From CAZRIZ01 sp964600285 (GTDB lineage Bacteria; Patescibacteriota; Saccharimonadia; Saccharimonadales; Saccharimonadaceae): a DNA stretch of 10,117 nt. Location: the NCBI GenBank assembly GCA_964600285.1, contig CAZRIZ010000026.1, positions 1-10,117 on the forward strand. The letters are read 5' to 3'. The notes under the pieces were generated by a model. That model was not told the origin of the DNA, did no database searches, and worked only from the letters and a program-made list of their open reading frames with translations. Each line of letters starts with the position of its first letter. The first letter of the stretch is position 1. Below, piece after piece: positions 1 to 6,696 of this stretch. Position numbers and translations under genes: made by a program.

Positions 1-5
1 CGGAG

Positions 6-44
6 CCAAGTAAAATACACCCCTCGCGGGTGTGTTTTACTTGG
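6..44. terminator. Long hairpin, possible terminator at window edge
   Basis: A 17-bp stem is formed by 6-22 (ccaagtaaaatacaccc) and 28-44 (gggtgtgttttacttgg), with a 5-nt loop. The only imperfection is one T/G position (16 with 34). The loop-proximal part is GC-rich. No long T-run follows on the plus strand, although the right arm contains TTTT. It could be a (bidirectional) terminator for a gene to the left of the window, or another structured element; the upstream context is missing. Confidence 0.45.
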
Positions 45-71
45 TTGTTATGTATGGCGCGAGAACCAGAT

Positions 72-89
72 CTTTTGCCTTGGCAAAAG
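72..89. repeat. Short perfect inverted repeat
   Basis: Bases 72-79 (cttttgcc) and 82-89 (ggcaaaag) are perfect reverse complements around TT. As RNA this would be about a 7-bp stem with a 4-nt loop. It lies 27 bp after the large hairpin and about 40 bp before the candidate promoter at 129. No T-tract follows, so it is not a standard terminator. Its function is unknown. Confidence 0.4.
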
Positions 90-128
90 TGATTCGGCGT
101 AGTGAATGAAGCAAGAGAGTGCTTTTTG

Positions 129-137
129 TGTTATAGT
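129..137 (+). promoter_or_regulatory. Candidate extended -10 promoter upstream of the NERD gene
   Basis: TGTTATAGT matches the extended -10 form TGnTATAAT with one change, and resembles the TGTTATAAT boxes upstream of the helicase and MazG genes in this window. No good -35 is seen. Transcription would start near 144, giving a leader of about 90 nt before the ATG at 233. A CATAAT at 206-211 is an alternative box that would give a leader of about 15 nt. Confidence 0.35.
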
Positions 138-232
138 AGAGATTAGACAGTTAGTGGTTGCCTTTTTGGGTATTTGCGTGAATACGGAAGGAATATATTG
201 GCTATCATAATTATGGATGACGAGAGCACGAA

Positions 233-904
233 ATGAGCCTGAAAAGTCACTGGAAATATATTAAGGAATTATCAAAAAATGTGTTTTTTGATGAATTTAA
301 GCTGATTGATGTAATAGCACACAAAGATGAGTTTGATAATTTAGGCTCGTCAGGGGAGCAGTATACATATCGTGCACTTTGGTATTATTTCCGAGATAAC
401 TTATTCCGAAATGTCTATATTCGCAGAGAAGACGGAAAATTAACGGAAATAGATTTGGTTGGCGTTGGCAAAACGGGCATATACGTCTTTGAGTCAAAGA
501 ACTGGAGTGGCCAAATATATGCAGACGGCAACCGTAATAAATGGGTGGTATATAATGGTGGCAAGAAGAGTTACCCGCTTAGTCCAGTTAAGCAGAACGA
601 AATACACATAGAAGCGTTACGTTATCATTTAGGTAAAATTGTGCCGAAAGACAACTTCTTTTCGATCATAATTTTTAGTGCACGTTGCAAATTAAGTGTG
701 AAAAATATTGATAAAAATGTAACGATTGTAAAACGAGATGGAGAATATAATACCGCTCTTGATAAGGCGTTGAATAGGGTGAGAAAAGACGCTAATGATG
801 TTTTGTCGGATGCTGATATGGAAAAAATTAGTAGATTTTTTAAAAAGGCACAAAGACCTGATAAGGAAATCCGTGATGAACATCTTCGTTCTTTGAAAAA
901 ATAG
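233..904 (+). CDS. NERD (nuclease-related) domain protein
   Basis: This 223-residue cytoplasmic protein lacks a signal peptide and membrane segments. Residues about 38-135 match the NERD domain, a PD-(D/E)XK-like nuclease fold. Visible landmarks are G41-E42 (conserved GE), T71-E-I-D74 (acidic strand), GIYVFESKNWSG at 82-93 with E87-x-K89 as the catalytic-type ExK, W104, and SPVKQN at 117-122 (family NPxxQN). The lysine/arginine-rich C-terminal tail (about 195-223) has no recognised domain. NERD domains are usually linked to DNA processing, often fused to helicases or kinases; here the domain stands alone. The ATG at 233 has only a weak GAGAG upstream. A 7-codon frame (213-236) overlaps it as ATGA and could couple translation. 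The protein may act with the other nuclease genes in the window, but they are not in one transcript. Confidence 0.8.
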   Translation: MSLKSHWKYIKELSKNVFFDEFKLIDVIAHKDEFDNLGSSGEQYTYRALWYYFRDNLFRNVYIRREDGKLTEIDLVGVGKTGIYVFESKNWSGQIYADGNRNKWVVYNGGKKSYPLSPVKQNEIHIEALRYHLGKIVPKDNFFSIIIFSARCKLSVKNIDKNVTIVKRDGEYNTALDKALNRVRKDANDVLSDADMEKISRFFKKAQRPDKEIRDEHLRSLKK

Positions 905-986
905 ATTTTTTTGTTTAAGTTGCTTTTTCCGTAAAACTTTTATGAGCCTAAATCTTATTAAACAAGTTGAGAGTGTCGGCGTGTTG

Positions 987-992
987 TATACT
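987..992 (+). promoter_or_regulatory. -10 box placed for a leaderless radC start
   Basis: TATACT (preceded by TTG) ends 6 nt before the ATG at 999, so transcription would begin at or next to the start codon. TTGAGA at 967-972 resembles a -35, but its 14-nt spacing is short. The box supports 999 as the original radC start, rather than the upstream in-frame ATG at 942, whose extra 19 residues do not look like RadC. Confidence 0.5.
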
Positions 993-998
993 AAAAGT

Positions 999-1214
999 AT
1001 GAGTAAAATGTCGGATCGCCGTAAGGATTTAAGGCCTCGCGAAAAATTGCAGGCGAAGGGCGCTGTGAGCTTATCAGACTATGAACTTTTAATGGCAATC
1101 ATTGGGAGTGGCAATAAATATGCGGACGTAACAAAGATAGCTCGAGATGCTAAAAAGCTACTCGATGAAAAGGGAAGTGCGCTCACGTACGAAGATTTAC
1201 TGAGTGTTGACTAG
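999..1214 (+). pseudogene. radC: radC, N-terminal fragment (JAMM domain missing)
   Basis: The frame begins MSKMSDRRKDLRPREKLQ and continues through AKGAVSLSDYELL, the standard N-terminal signature of RadC (UPF0758). It then covers the helix-hairpin-helix region up to TYEDLLSV, where normal RadC proteins continue into the second half of that region and the JAMM metalloprotease-like domain. Instead the frame ends at D-TAG after 71 residues, against about 220 in intact family members. The catalytic HxHP...SxxD segment is absent nearby. The last 29 codons of a radC gene occur in the same orientation at 4012-4101, so the two pieces may be remains of one gene interrupted by the restriction-type genes in between. 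The ATG at 942 is in frame, but 999 fits the family and has its own -10 box. Confidence 0.8.
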
Positions 1215-1286
1215 ATATCTGCGTAGAAATCTCACCTTATGAATATACCTTCTTGAAATCTTCGACAGTGAAACATTTACTTACGG

Positions 1287-1772
1287 TTAATTTTCCACCA
1301 ACCTCTGCGTGCTTGGGTCGTAGTGATAGTCAATAATCTCGCCACTATCAATAAGAGCGATAGCCTCATTTATTGTGGCCAACGGAACAGAGTACCACTC
1401 AACGGCGCTGTAGTAATTGTCGTCTGGACCAATTATGCCCATATCCACTTGAGCTGCACCGAATATCTGGTGTATAAGTGCTTCGACCTTTTGTGGGTTG
1501 TAGTTGCCGGTTAGGCGATAGTTTTCAATGATTTTAACTGGCACCATTAGGTGCGTAGGTTCATTTGTGGCGTTCTTTATGCGTTCTTCAACCGTAACGT
1601 GCGTAACCCCGATTTTATAAAGGTTTAGCAATCGTTTTGATCTTAGGATCTTCACTGAGCGATTCTAGAATATAAACTCGGCCAGTAGCTCATAGAGAAT
1701 ATCTTCCGTATAATGGTCGCGATTTGCGATGTCAGCAATAGATTCTTGGACTTGTCGGAGGGTAACTTTCAT
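1287..1772 (-). pseudogene. GIY-YIG / T5orf172-type nuclease gene, frameshifted remnant
   Basis: Reading leftwards from a GTG at 1655, an open 122-residue stretch matches the C-terminal T5orf172/GIY-YIG domain: NLYKIGVTHVTVEERIKNA, then NEPTHLMVPVKIIENY, NPQKVEALIHQIFG, EWYSVPLATINEAIALI and SGEIIDYHYDPSTQ. The preceding segment, which should start the domain, is readable only in another frame (about 1680-1635): RVYILESLSEDPKIKTI. Upstream again, in the first frame, an ATG at 1772 opens 35 residues (MKVTLRQVQESIADIA...) ending at TAG 1665-1667. Thus two opposite frameshifts within about 50 bp would restore one continuous protein of roughly 160 residues. The usual long N-terminal part of such proteins (often 300+ residues in all) is missing; the first 35 residues resemble the start of some DNA methylases and may be a fusion. 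A further shift near the end could extend the tail to 1237. Likely a dead gene; sequencing error is the alternative. Confidence 0.65.
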
Positions 1773-1780
1773 TAGTAGTA

Positions 1781-1786
1781 ATTATA
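1781..1786 (-). promoter_or_regulatory. -10 box for the minus-strand remnant gene
   Basis: On the minus strand this reads TTG-TATAAT, with a perfect TATAAT ending 8 nt before the ATG at 1772 and no Shine-Dalgarno between. This fits the near-leaderless arrangement seen elsewhere in the window. No convincing -35 is visible. Confidence 0.4.
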
Positions 1787-2102
1787 CAATAGACCTAGTA
1801 AATTTGAGTGTTATTAGAATAAAGATACCCAAGGCCAATAAATTCAGGGTTGTTATACATAGGGACGGCGACAAAGGGGTGTATTACGTATGTAGAGGCA
1901 AATCTGCTAGTAATTCTGGGATGAGAATTCTTTAGGATGCGCAGGTGCTAGGTGATGATATAGCTAAAGTGCAAGAAAGGGTAAGGCTTTAGGGTTGTTT
2001 TCCAAGTCTTAACCCTAGAAAGATTGGGAGAGAACGAGAGGCTCTGAACATATTTATATAATAGATTGCACGGGAGAAAAGAGGCGCAGAGGAAGTTTAT
2101 TG
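1787..2102. other. Intergenic stretch, no supported gene
   Basis: There is no convincing intact gene here. One plus frame ending at 1935 reads FRVVIHRDGDKGVYYVCRGK followed by TAG, and then continues in the same frame as DAQVLGDDIAKVQERVRL to a TAG at about 1990. This looks weakly coding and might be a small decayed gene, but I do not recognise it. A perfect TATAAT also lies at 2057-2062. An inverted repeat, tagggtt (1990-1996) with aacccta (2011-2017), could form a 14-nt-loop hairpin. Confidence 0.4.
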
Positions 2103-2118
2103 TATAATAAGGGGTAAT
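2103..2118 (+). promoter_or_regulatory. -10 box and short leader with RBS for the DUF262 gene
   Basis: TATAAT at 2103-2108 (preceded by TTG) lies 10 nt before the ATG at 2119. Between them is AAGGGG at 2109-2114, a plausible Shine-Dalgarno at 4 nt spacing. However, transcription from this box would start around 2115, inside or after that motif. Either the gene is almost leaderless, or the upstream TATAAT at 2057-2062 makes a longer transcript that uses AAGGGG. No clear -35 is seen for either box. Confidence 0.5.
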
Positions 2119-3843
2119 ATGAAAATTACACCTACTAGTTTAAGTATTTCTCAACTGCTGAGCACCGAGAGCGAGCAGTTTACTATTCCAGCTTATCAGC
2201 GTCGTTACTCTTGGCAAGACAAGCAGATCAAAGAGCTCTTTGATGATATTAATCATCTTGAAAACGGAGAAACACACCTGCTCGGTAGCATTGTCTGTCT
2301 AACTGGTGATTACAAAGTAGGTATTAATAATCTAGAGCTTGTTGATGGTCAACAGCGCATCACTACAATAATGTTATTCTTGGATGCGATAGAGGAGCGT
2401 CTATATACTGATAGTAATAGTGAAGAGGCTCAAATTATAGGCAGACTTGTGAACAGTAAAGACTACACTGGTACGAAATCAAAAAAGTTACTATTAGGCG
2501 ACCTAGATAACGAAGACTTTATTCGCGTGGTAGACAGCCAGGGGATAGATGAGGTGGTAAATAATAACTTACTTAAAGCGCGTAATCTTATAGGTAACTT
2601 TCTCGGTAAGCTTAATGCAGAAGAGTTTAATCAGTTTCGCTATAAATTTATTAACAATGCCTATATTATTCGCCTAGACGTCGCGCAGGCGAAAGATGCC
2701 TTCAAACTATTTGAAACTATTAATAATCGTGGTCTCAGCCTCAGCCCCACGGATATTATAAAGAATTTTCTACTCGGCAATGCCTCGATTATTAACAACG
2801 AGACATTGGAGTCAGTCAAAGAAGACTGGACAAAAATTGTGCTGTCACTGGACGGTATAAGTATGGATAACTTCTTCCGTCAGTATATGGCTGGTAAGAC
2901 TGGGCAGAAGGTTTCTCAGACTCGCTTGATTGATGTCTTCAAGACTTACTACGTTCAAAATATAGAAGAAGGAGAGAAGTTGCGTAAGTATGAGGGATTT
3001 GCTGAGACTGTAGGTAAATCAGAGATAGGCGCCAAACAGAATCTCAAGACATTCGTGCGTACTCTGCGCAGTGCAGCCGATACTTACCGCCAGATCCAAC
3101 AAGCTAACTCTACTAACGACGAGATTAACCGGCGACTCATTAATCTAAAAAAGATACGATCTGTAGCTTCTTATATATTCATCTTAAATCTTTTACAGCG
3201 GAGTACTATCGAAACTAAAGACACATTAGAAATTTTGCGCATGGTTGAAGTCTTCATGCTTCGTCGTAATGTGGCTGAATACCGGACCTCGGAGCTAGAA
3301 GATATTTTTGTAGCGCTAACAAAATTACCAGATATGGGGATTGTTGACGCAGCTAAGCAAATCTTTGCAGAAAACATGCCGAGTGACGAAGAGTTCTATA
3401 CTCGCCTACAAAGCCACGTATTCAAGGGACAGCTAGAGGCTCGTGCTAAATACATATTGGAATACTTAATCTATGGCACTCTTAATCCGAGAGAGATGGT
3501 TATTAAAAACGATCGTACAGTACATCTTGAGCACATTATGCCGCAGACCATAGATACTAAAAAGGCTAAAGAAGAATTTGGAGACTGGGTTTCGTATCTC
3601 GGTGAAGGTGTTATTCGTCACAGCGAATATTTAACTAAACTGGGTAATCTTACTCTACTCGATAGGGAGCTAAATATCAAAGCCTCTAATAATCCTTTTG
3701 AAGCCAAGAAGATGGAGTATGTCGAAAGTGAAATAGCTATGACAAGAGAATTAACTGAGTATGGGGAATGGAAGTTAAAGCAAATTGATGATCGTACTGA
3801 AGCACTGGCAAAACAAGCAACTAGACTATGGAGGCTAGTATGA
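2119..3843 (+). CDS. DUF262-DUF1524 protein, GmrSD-like restriction endonuclease
   Basis: This 574-residue protein has the fused arrangement of GmrSD-type (type IV, modification-dependent) restriction enzymes. The N-terminal DUF262 domain, a ParB/Srx-like fold that binds and hydrolyses nucleotides in characterised members, shows IPAYQRRYSW (23-32), LLGSIV (54-59), the hallmark DGQQR (76-80) and ETINNRGLSLS (199-209). A helical middle follows. The C-terminal DUF1524 is an HNH-type nuclease domain with VHLEHIMPQ (468-476, catalytic-type H469 and H472), KLGNLTLL (507-514), and N519 and N524-N525 as the late Asn residues. All key motifs are present and the length is normal, so it appears intact. 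Family members cut phage DNA carrying modified (for example glucosylated) bases; the target here is unknown. Its stop overlaps an ATG (ATGA at 3840-3843) that opens the hsdM remnant, so it was probably once part of a restriction operon. It is the only large gene here ending in TGA. Confidence 0.88.
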   Translation: MKITPTSLSISQLLSTESEQFTIPAYQRRYSWQDKQIKELFDDINHLENGETHLLGSIVCLTGDYKVGINNLELVDGQQRITTIMLFLDAIEERLYTDSNSEEAQIIGRLVNSKDYTGTKSKKLLLGDLDNEDFIRVVDSQGIDEVVNNNLLKARNLIGNFLGKLNAEEFNQFRYKFINNAYIIRLDVAQAKDAFKLFETINNRGLSLSPTDIIKNFLLGNASIINNETLESVKEDWTKIVLSLDGISMDNFFRQYMAGKTGQKVSQTRLIDVFKTYYVQNIEEGEKLRKYEGFAETVGKSEIGAKQNLKTFVRTLRSAADTYRQIQQANSTNDEINRRLINLKKIRSVASYIFILNLLQRSTIETKDTLEILRMVEVFMLRRNVAEYRTSELEDIFVALTKLPDMGIVDAAKQIFAENMPSDEEFYTRLQSHVFKGQLEARAKYILEYLIYGTLNPREMVIKNDRTVHLEHIMPQTIDTKKAKEEFGDWVSYLGEGVIRHSEYLTKLGNLTLLDRELNIKASNNPFEAKKMEYVESEIAMTRELTEYGEWKLKQIDDRTEALAKQATRLWRLV

Positions 3844-4016
3844 TGTTGGAGACTAAAGCCAAGAAAGTAAAGCCTTAGAAGAAATTCTTTATGACGACGT
3901 TGCGAAGACTCTGTGATGTGCAGTTAAAGCTACTAAGTATAAATACATCACGCTGCCCTCGTTATTCCTAAAATTTATCAGTGACAAGTTCGAGGCTCAA
4001 TACGAAAAGCTATGGG
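3840..4016 (+). pseudogene. hsdM: Type I restriction methylase subunit (hsdM), 5' remnant
   Basis: After an ATG overlapping the DUF262 stop, the frame reads MMLETKAKKVKP and stops. From 3857, in another frame, it continues SKALEEILYDDVAKTL, then a TGA at 3914-3916, then CAVKATKYKYITLPS and LFLKFISDKFEAQYEKL up to about 4012. The last part is the typical N-terminal helical region of HsdM (YKHVVLGLIFLKYISDxFE in the family). The TGA stands where HsdM proteins usually have Trp (a LWxxA context), so a TGG-to-TGA nonsense change is likely. There is also at least one frameshift near 3857-3870. The methylase domain (SAM motif, NPPF) is absent: the homology runs directly into radC C-terminal codons at about 4012. 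The gene is clearly dead. No hsdS or hsdR is seen in the window. Confidence 0.65.
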
Positions 4017-4101
4017 CTTGCAGCAAGTCGGTGAGCTTGTGGGCATTAACGTGGTGGATCATATAATCGTCACTAGTAAATCTTTTGCTAGTATTATCTA
4101 G
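4012..4101 (+). pseudogene. radC: radC, C-terminal fragment
   Basis: The frame MGLQQVGELVGINVVDHIIV followed by TSKSFASII and TAG aligns with the end of RadC. In the intact RadC of this window the matching stretch is VEAGKTLGIDVVDHLIVTDK. Only the segment after the JAMM metal-binding motif remains. Its first codons overlap the end of the hsdM homology in a different frame, which marks a deletion or recombination joint at about 4012. It could be the lost end of the radC piece at 999-1214 or come from a separate copy. It ends 7 bp before the convergent stop of the helicase gene. The ATG at 4012 is probably accidental. Confidence 0.7.
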
Positions 4102-4108
4102 ACAGAAA

Positions 4109-6481
4109 CTAGACTACGGCAGTCGCGTACTTGTCGAGAGCCTCGATATAGGTCGGTTTGTCTTTTTGACCGGTTTTTCGGTGTGTGCCCCACAGCACAT
4201 AGAGGTTTTTCTTGGCGCGAGTCAGAGCAACGTAATATAACCTTGTTTCGTCTTGAATAGCTTGAGTTTCGTTATCGCCAAATAACTTGAATAATCGAGA
4301 TCTGCTGTTGTCGCTTGGAAATGCACCTGGGTCAACCTCTAACAATATAACTGTTTCGGCCTCAAGACCCTTGGCCTTGTGCATGGTCATTACGTCTGTA
4401 AATTCACCAATCAACCGCACCTTATTATCAAACTCTTTTTTAGTCATTGCCCGAAGTTCAGTGGTGACATAATCACGGACGCGATGACGGACAAACCCCC
4501 AGACACTGTAGTTAAAAAGCATTTTATTGTTGCGATGCAGAATTAATATGCTATCGTCTTTTTTGTGTTTAACAATCAGTCTTGCCACCACCTCGATATA
4601 GCGTTGCATATCTGCATCAAACTCAGTGGCATCCTTCGGAGGAACAGCCTTAACCCTACTTAGATTAAAGGTTTGGATTAATCCGTTCATGCCGCTATTT
4701 AGATTAGCTGCTCTAGCAAAGTCTGTCTCGTTATAATGAAGAATTTGGTTCATCACCAGATTGGCATTGTTGACAATAATTGGAGCCGAACGATAGTTGA
4801 CTGTTATAGATAATCGGTGATTGTCCTCTGGAAAATGCTCGGCAAAGTTTGAGAAGTACTTATCATCTGATCCAGCAAATCGGTTAATAGCCTGCCAATC
4901 ATCACCAACGCAAAATAGATGTGTGGTGGGGAAGATATTCCTCAATGCGACCAAATTCTCATAAAATAACCTTGAAAAGTCTTGATATTCGTCAACCAGT
5001 ATCATCTTTAGCTCGCCACGTTGCTTAATGGTGGCTGAGCCTTGATCTGTCTTTAATAGCGTCATTGAAGTCTGCAACAGCATACTAAAGTCCGTTCCGT
5101 AGTCGCCAAATTTCTTTTTCTCGTTACTTTTGTTGACATAGGAAAGACCACTGTTGCTGCGAAGGCCTAGGCTTCTGACATACTCTTTGTACACTCTTAC
5201 ACCAATACGATGAAATGCCTTAATGCGTATCTCTTCCTCGGTGCTCTCTGGCTCGTGCTCGATCATCTCTTCGAGTCCAGATATATCATCATAAAACTCT
5301 TGCTGGGTACGATCAATAAATTGAGTCAACATACTAGTGAACCTCTTGACCTGTTTTTTCCAAGCTAGCTCAATCAACGTTTCTCGCGGTATCTCACACA
5401 GTGCAATACCGTTATCGTGGCACAGTCGTCTTATTATTTGTTCAAATTCTACGCGATTGGTGTAGTCAGGTCGATACGACTCGACTAAGCCGTTGAACCA
5501 TTTACCATACCAGTTAATGTTTTCGTGGTGCTTATCAGTCAGCCACTGTTTGGTATAGAAAACTTGCTTTTGTCGCTTATTGTGTGCGTATTCCTGATAA
5601 TTACCAATTACCTTCAGCTCGTTAATCTCTTTGATTTTGGCTGGAGATTCATTGCCGTCAATCGCCCAATGTTCCCAGACCAATCCTTGCCTCGGTAGAT
5701 AAAAATCTGCCTTAAAGACATCAAGCTCGCGAAAATCTTGTACATAGTCACTGTTCACCAACCCTTTACGAACAAAGTCGGCTGGATAATATTCGGGCTC
5801 ATAGCTGTATTCCACACCATGCTCAAAAAAGAAATCAGCGATAATTTTTTCGCTGTGTGACTTGACGCTCTCGCCGTTTAGAGTACGAGAGCGATGATTG
5901 CGGATAGTAAAATAATATGTCTCGGGCGATTCGTAATAATCACGATCAATCTCGCCAGACTCCTTACGAAAGTAGTCATATATTAACTGTCTCAGTCCCG
6001 CATCTTCTGATTGTAGTTTAGTGATAATGTCCTGTATATACAGTGAGCGACCACGCGCAGTGTCTGAGCCTTGTTCGTCGTCAAGTAATATCTTACCGAA
6101 AGATCCACGGCCGTTAATTTGTCTAACTACACTCAAGGCATATGCGTGAAAGGTGACGGCAATCGGTCGGTCTGTCTTGGCAATAATCGGTACGCCGTTG
6201 ACTTTAACACCTAGTAGGCGGTCGTTGATTTCTTGTGCAGCTTTGCGGTTAAATACAAAAGCTTGGATCTCGCTTGGTTTATAACCCAGCTTAGCGATTA
6301 AATAGATGATTTTGGCGGTCAACGTGTGGGTTTTACCAGCACCAGCACGAGCTGATACTAGAGTGTTCTTGTGGTTATCGATAACAGCAATTGCCTGCTC
6401 TTCGTCGAGAAGATATGGGGCGCCACTAACGGTCCTAACTGATTCGTGAAACCATGCAACAATATCATCAACCGCATACAT
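4109..6481 (-). CDS. UvrD/Rep-family (SF1A) helicase with inserted nuclease-like segment
   Basis: This 790-residue 3'-5' DNA helicase has the full SF1A motif set: Q motif around LLDEEQAIAV (24-33), Walker A ARAGAGKT (44-51), motif Ia/Ib around FVFNRKAAQEI (75-85) and VTFHAYAL (109-116), Walker B LVDEYQD (495-501), motif III VGDDWQAINRFAG (525-537), motif IV NYRS (562-565), motif V MTMHKAKGLEAETVIL (698-713) and motif VI ETRLYYVALTRA (745-756). Between Ib and II lies an insert (about 205-335) with SEKIIADFFFEHGVEYSYEP (210-229), then KADFYL (257-262) and VWEHWAI (268-274). This resembles the insert of DNA helicase IV (HelD)-like proteins, with acidic residues spaced like a PD-(D/E)XK core, although EH stands where ExK would be. 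It is monocistronic, divergent from the MazG operon, and has a leaderless-type promoter 6 nt before its ATG. Likely roles are repair or anti-phage DNA processing. Confidence 0.87.
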   Translation of the reverse strand: MYAVDDIVAWFHESVRTVSGAPYLLDEEQAIAVIDNHKNTLVSARAGAGKTHTLTAKIIYLIAKLGYKPSEIQAFVFNRKAAQEINDRLLGVKVNGVPIIAKTDRPIAVTFHAYALSVVRQINGRGSFGKILLDDEQGSDTARGRSLYIQDIITKLQSEDAGLRQLIYDYFRKESGEIDRDYYESPETYYFTIRNHRSRTLNGESVKSHSEKIIADFFFEHGVEYSYEPEYYPADFVRKGLVNSDYVQDFRELDVFKADFYLPRQGLVWEHWAIDGNESPAKIKEINELKVIGNYQEYAHNKRQKQVFYTKQWLTDKHHENINWYGKWFNGLVESYRPDYTNRVEFEQIIRRLCHDNGIALCEIPRETLIELAWKKQVKRFTSMLTQFIDRTQQEFYDDISGLEEMIEHEPESTEEEIRIKAFHRIGVRVYKEYVRSLGLRSNSGLSYVNKSNEKKKFGDYGTDFSMLLQTSMTLLKTDQGSATIKQRGELKMILVDEYQDFSRLFYENLVALRNIFPTTHLFCVGDDWQAINRFAGSDDKYFSNFAEHFPEDNHRLSITVNYRSAPIIVNNANLVMNQILHYNETDFARAANLNSGMNGLIQTFNLSRVKAVPPKDATEFDADMQRYIEVVARLIVKHKKDDSILILHRNNKMLFNYSVWGFVRHRVRDYVTTELRAMTKKEFDNKVRLIGEFTDVMTMHKAKGLEAETVILLEVDPGAFPSDNSRSRLFKLFGDNETQAIQDETRLYYVALTRAKKNLYVLWGTHRKTGQKDKPTYIEALDKYATAVV

Positions 6482-6487
6482 ACTTTC

Positions 6488-6496
6488 ATTATAACA
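6488..6496 (-). promoter_or_regulatory. Extended -10 promoter of the helicase gene
   Basis: On the minus strand the sequence is TGTTATAAT, a perfect TGnTATAAT, then GAAAGT, then ATG at 6481. The 6-nt gap puts the predicted transcription start at the A of ATG, so the mRNA would be leaderless. A weak TTGCTT lies at the -35 position (6516-6511). There is no Shine-Dalgarno. Confidence 0.65.
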
Positions 6497-6562
6497 TAAC
6501 CTTGATGAAAAAGCAATCTTATGACACGGCCATTGACATCTGATTTTTGTGTGGTATTTTCA

Positions 6563-6575
6563 GACATTTAATGTC
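6563..6575. repeat. Perfect inverted repeat, candidate operator
   Basis: GACATT-T-AATGTC is a perfect 6-bp inverted repeat with a 1-nt centre. It sits between a -35-like CAGACA (6561-6566) and the TATAAT at 6585-6590, so a bound protein would block that promoter. No regulator gene is visible in the window. Confidence 0.35.
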
Positions 6576-6584
6576 GAAGTGCTT

Positions 6585-6626
6585 TATAATGGTGGTTACA
6601 TGATCGTATCTCTGTTAATGGCATAA
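6585..6626 (+). promoter_or_regulatory. TATAAT box followed by an 8-codon leaderless-type mini-ORF
   Basis: TATAAT at 6585-6590 is followed after 9 nt by ATG (6600), encoding MIVSLLMA and TAA (6624-6626). It could be a second start point for the MazG operon with a short leader peptide, or chance. A CAGACA -35-like hexamer is 18 nt upstream of the box. Confidence 0.3.
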
Positions 6627-6640
6627 TTACGTTAATTATG
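6622..6640. repeat. Perfect 8-bp inverted repeat, candidate operator
   Basis: CATAATTA-CGT-TAATTATG is a perfect 8-bp inverted repeat with a 3-nt centre, 56 bp upstream of the MazG -10 box. Its size suits a dimeric helix-turn-helix repressor site. The AT-rich arms fit the local composition, so chance cannot be excluded. Confidence 0.4.
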
Positions 6641-6696
6641 GTGAAAAAGGAAGCTACTACGAGGCTAAAGATGAGCAAACACTCTTTTACTTAAAA

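Noticed and set aside
896..912. aaaaaat-ag-attttttt as a terminator after the NERD gene
   Set aside because: The stem contains only A and T, so it would be very weak; the T-run alone is not enough to call a terminator.
942..998. Upstream in-frame ATG that would lengthen the radC fragment
   Set aside because: The extra 19 residues do not resemble RadC, there is no Shine-Dalgarno, and the -10 box at 987-992 points to 999 as the start.
1729..1935. 68-codon plus-strand frame from an ATG at 1729
   Set aside because: Its first third lies antisense to the GIY-YIG remnant and no family is recognised. Only the last 35 codons look mildly coding, and they end at a stop. Mentioned as a possible decayed gene within the intergenic entry instead.
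3914..3916. TGA read as an amino acid (alternative code) in the hsdM remnant
   Set aside because: TGA ends the DUF262 gene, the long genes contain no in-frame TGA, and the hsdM region is also frameshifted and truncated, so simple decay explains it.
1209..4107. Direct repeats (ctaga) flanking the split radC as target-site duplication
   Set aside because: The shared bases are only about five long, occur often in this AT-rich DNA, and are not at the exact ends of the radC homology.
6638..6694. 18-codon frame MVKKEATTRLKMSKHSFT before the MazG promoter
   Set aside because: It has no promoter or ribosome site of its own, lies inside a regulatory region, and is short enough to occur by chance.
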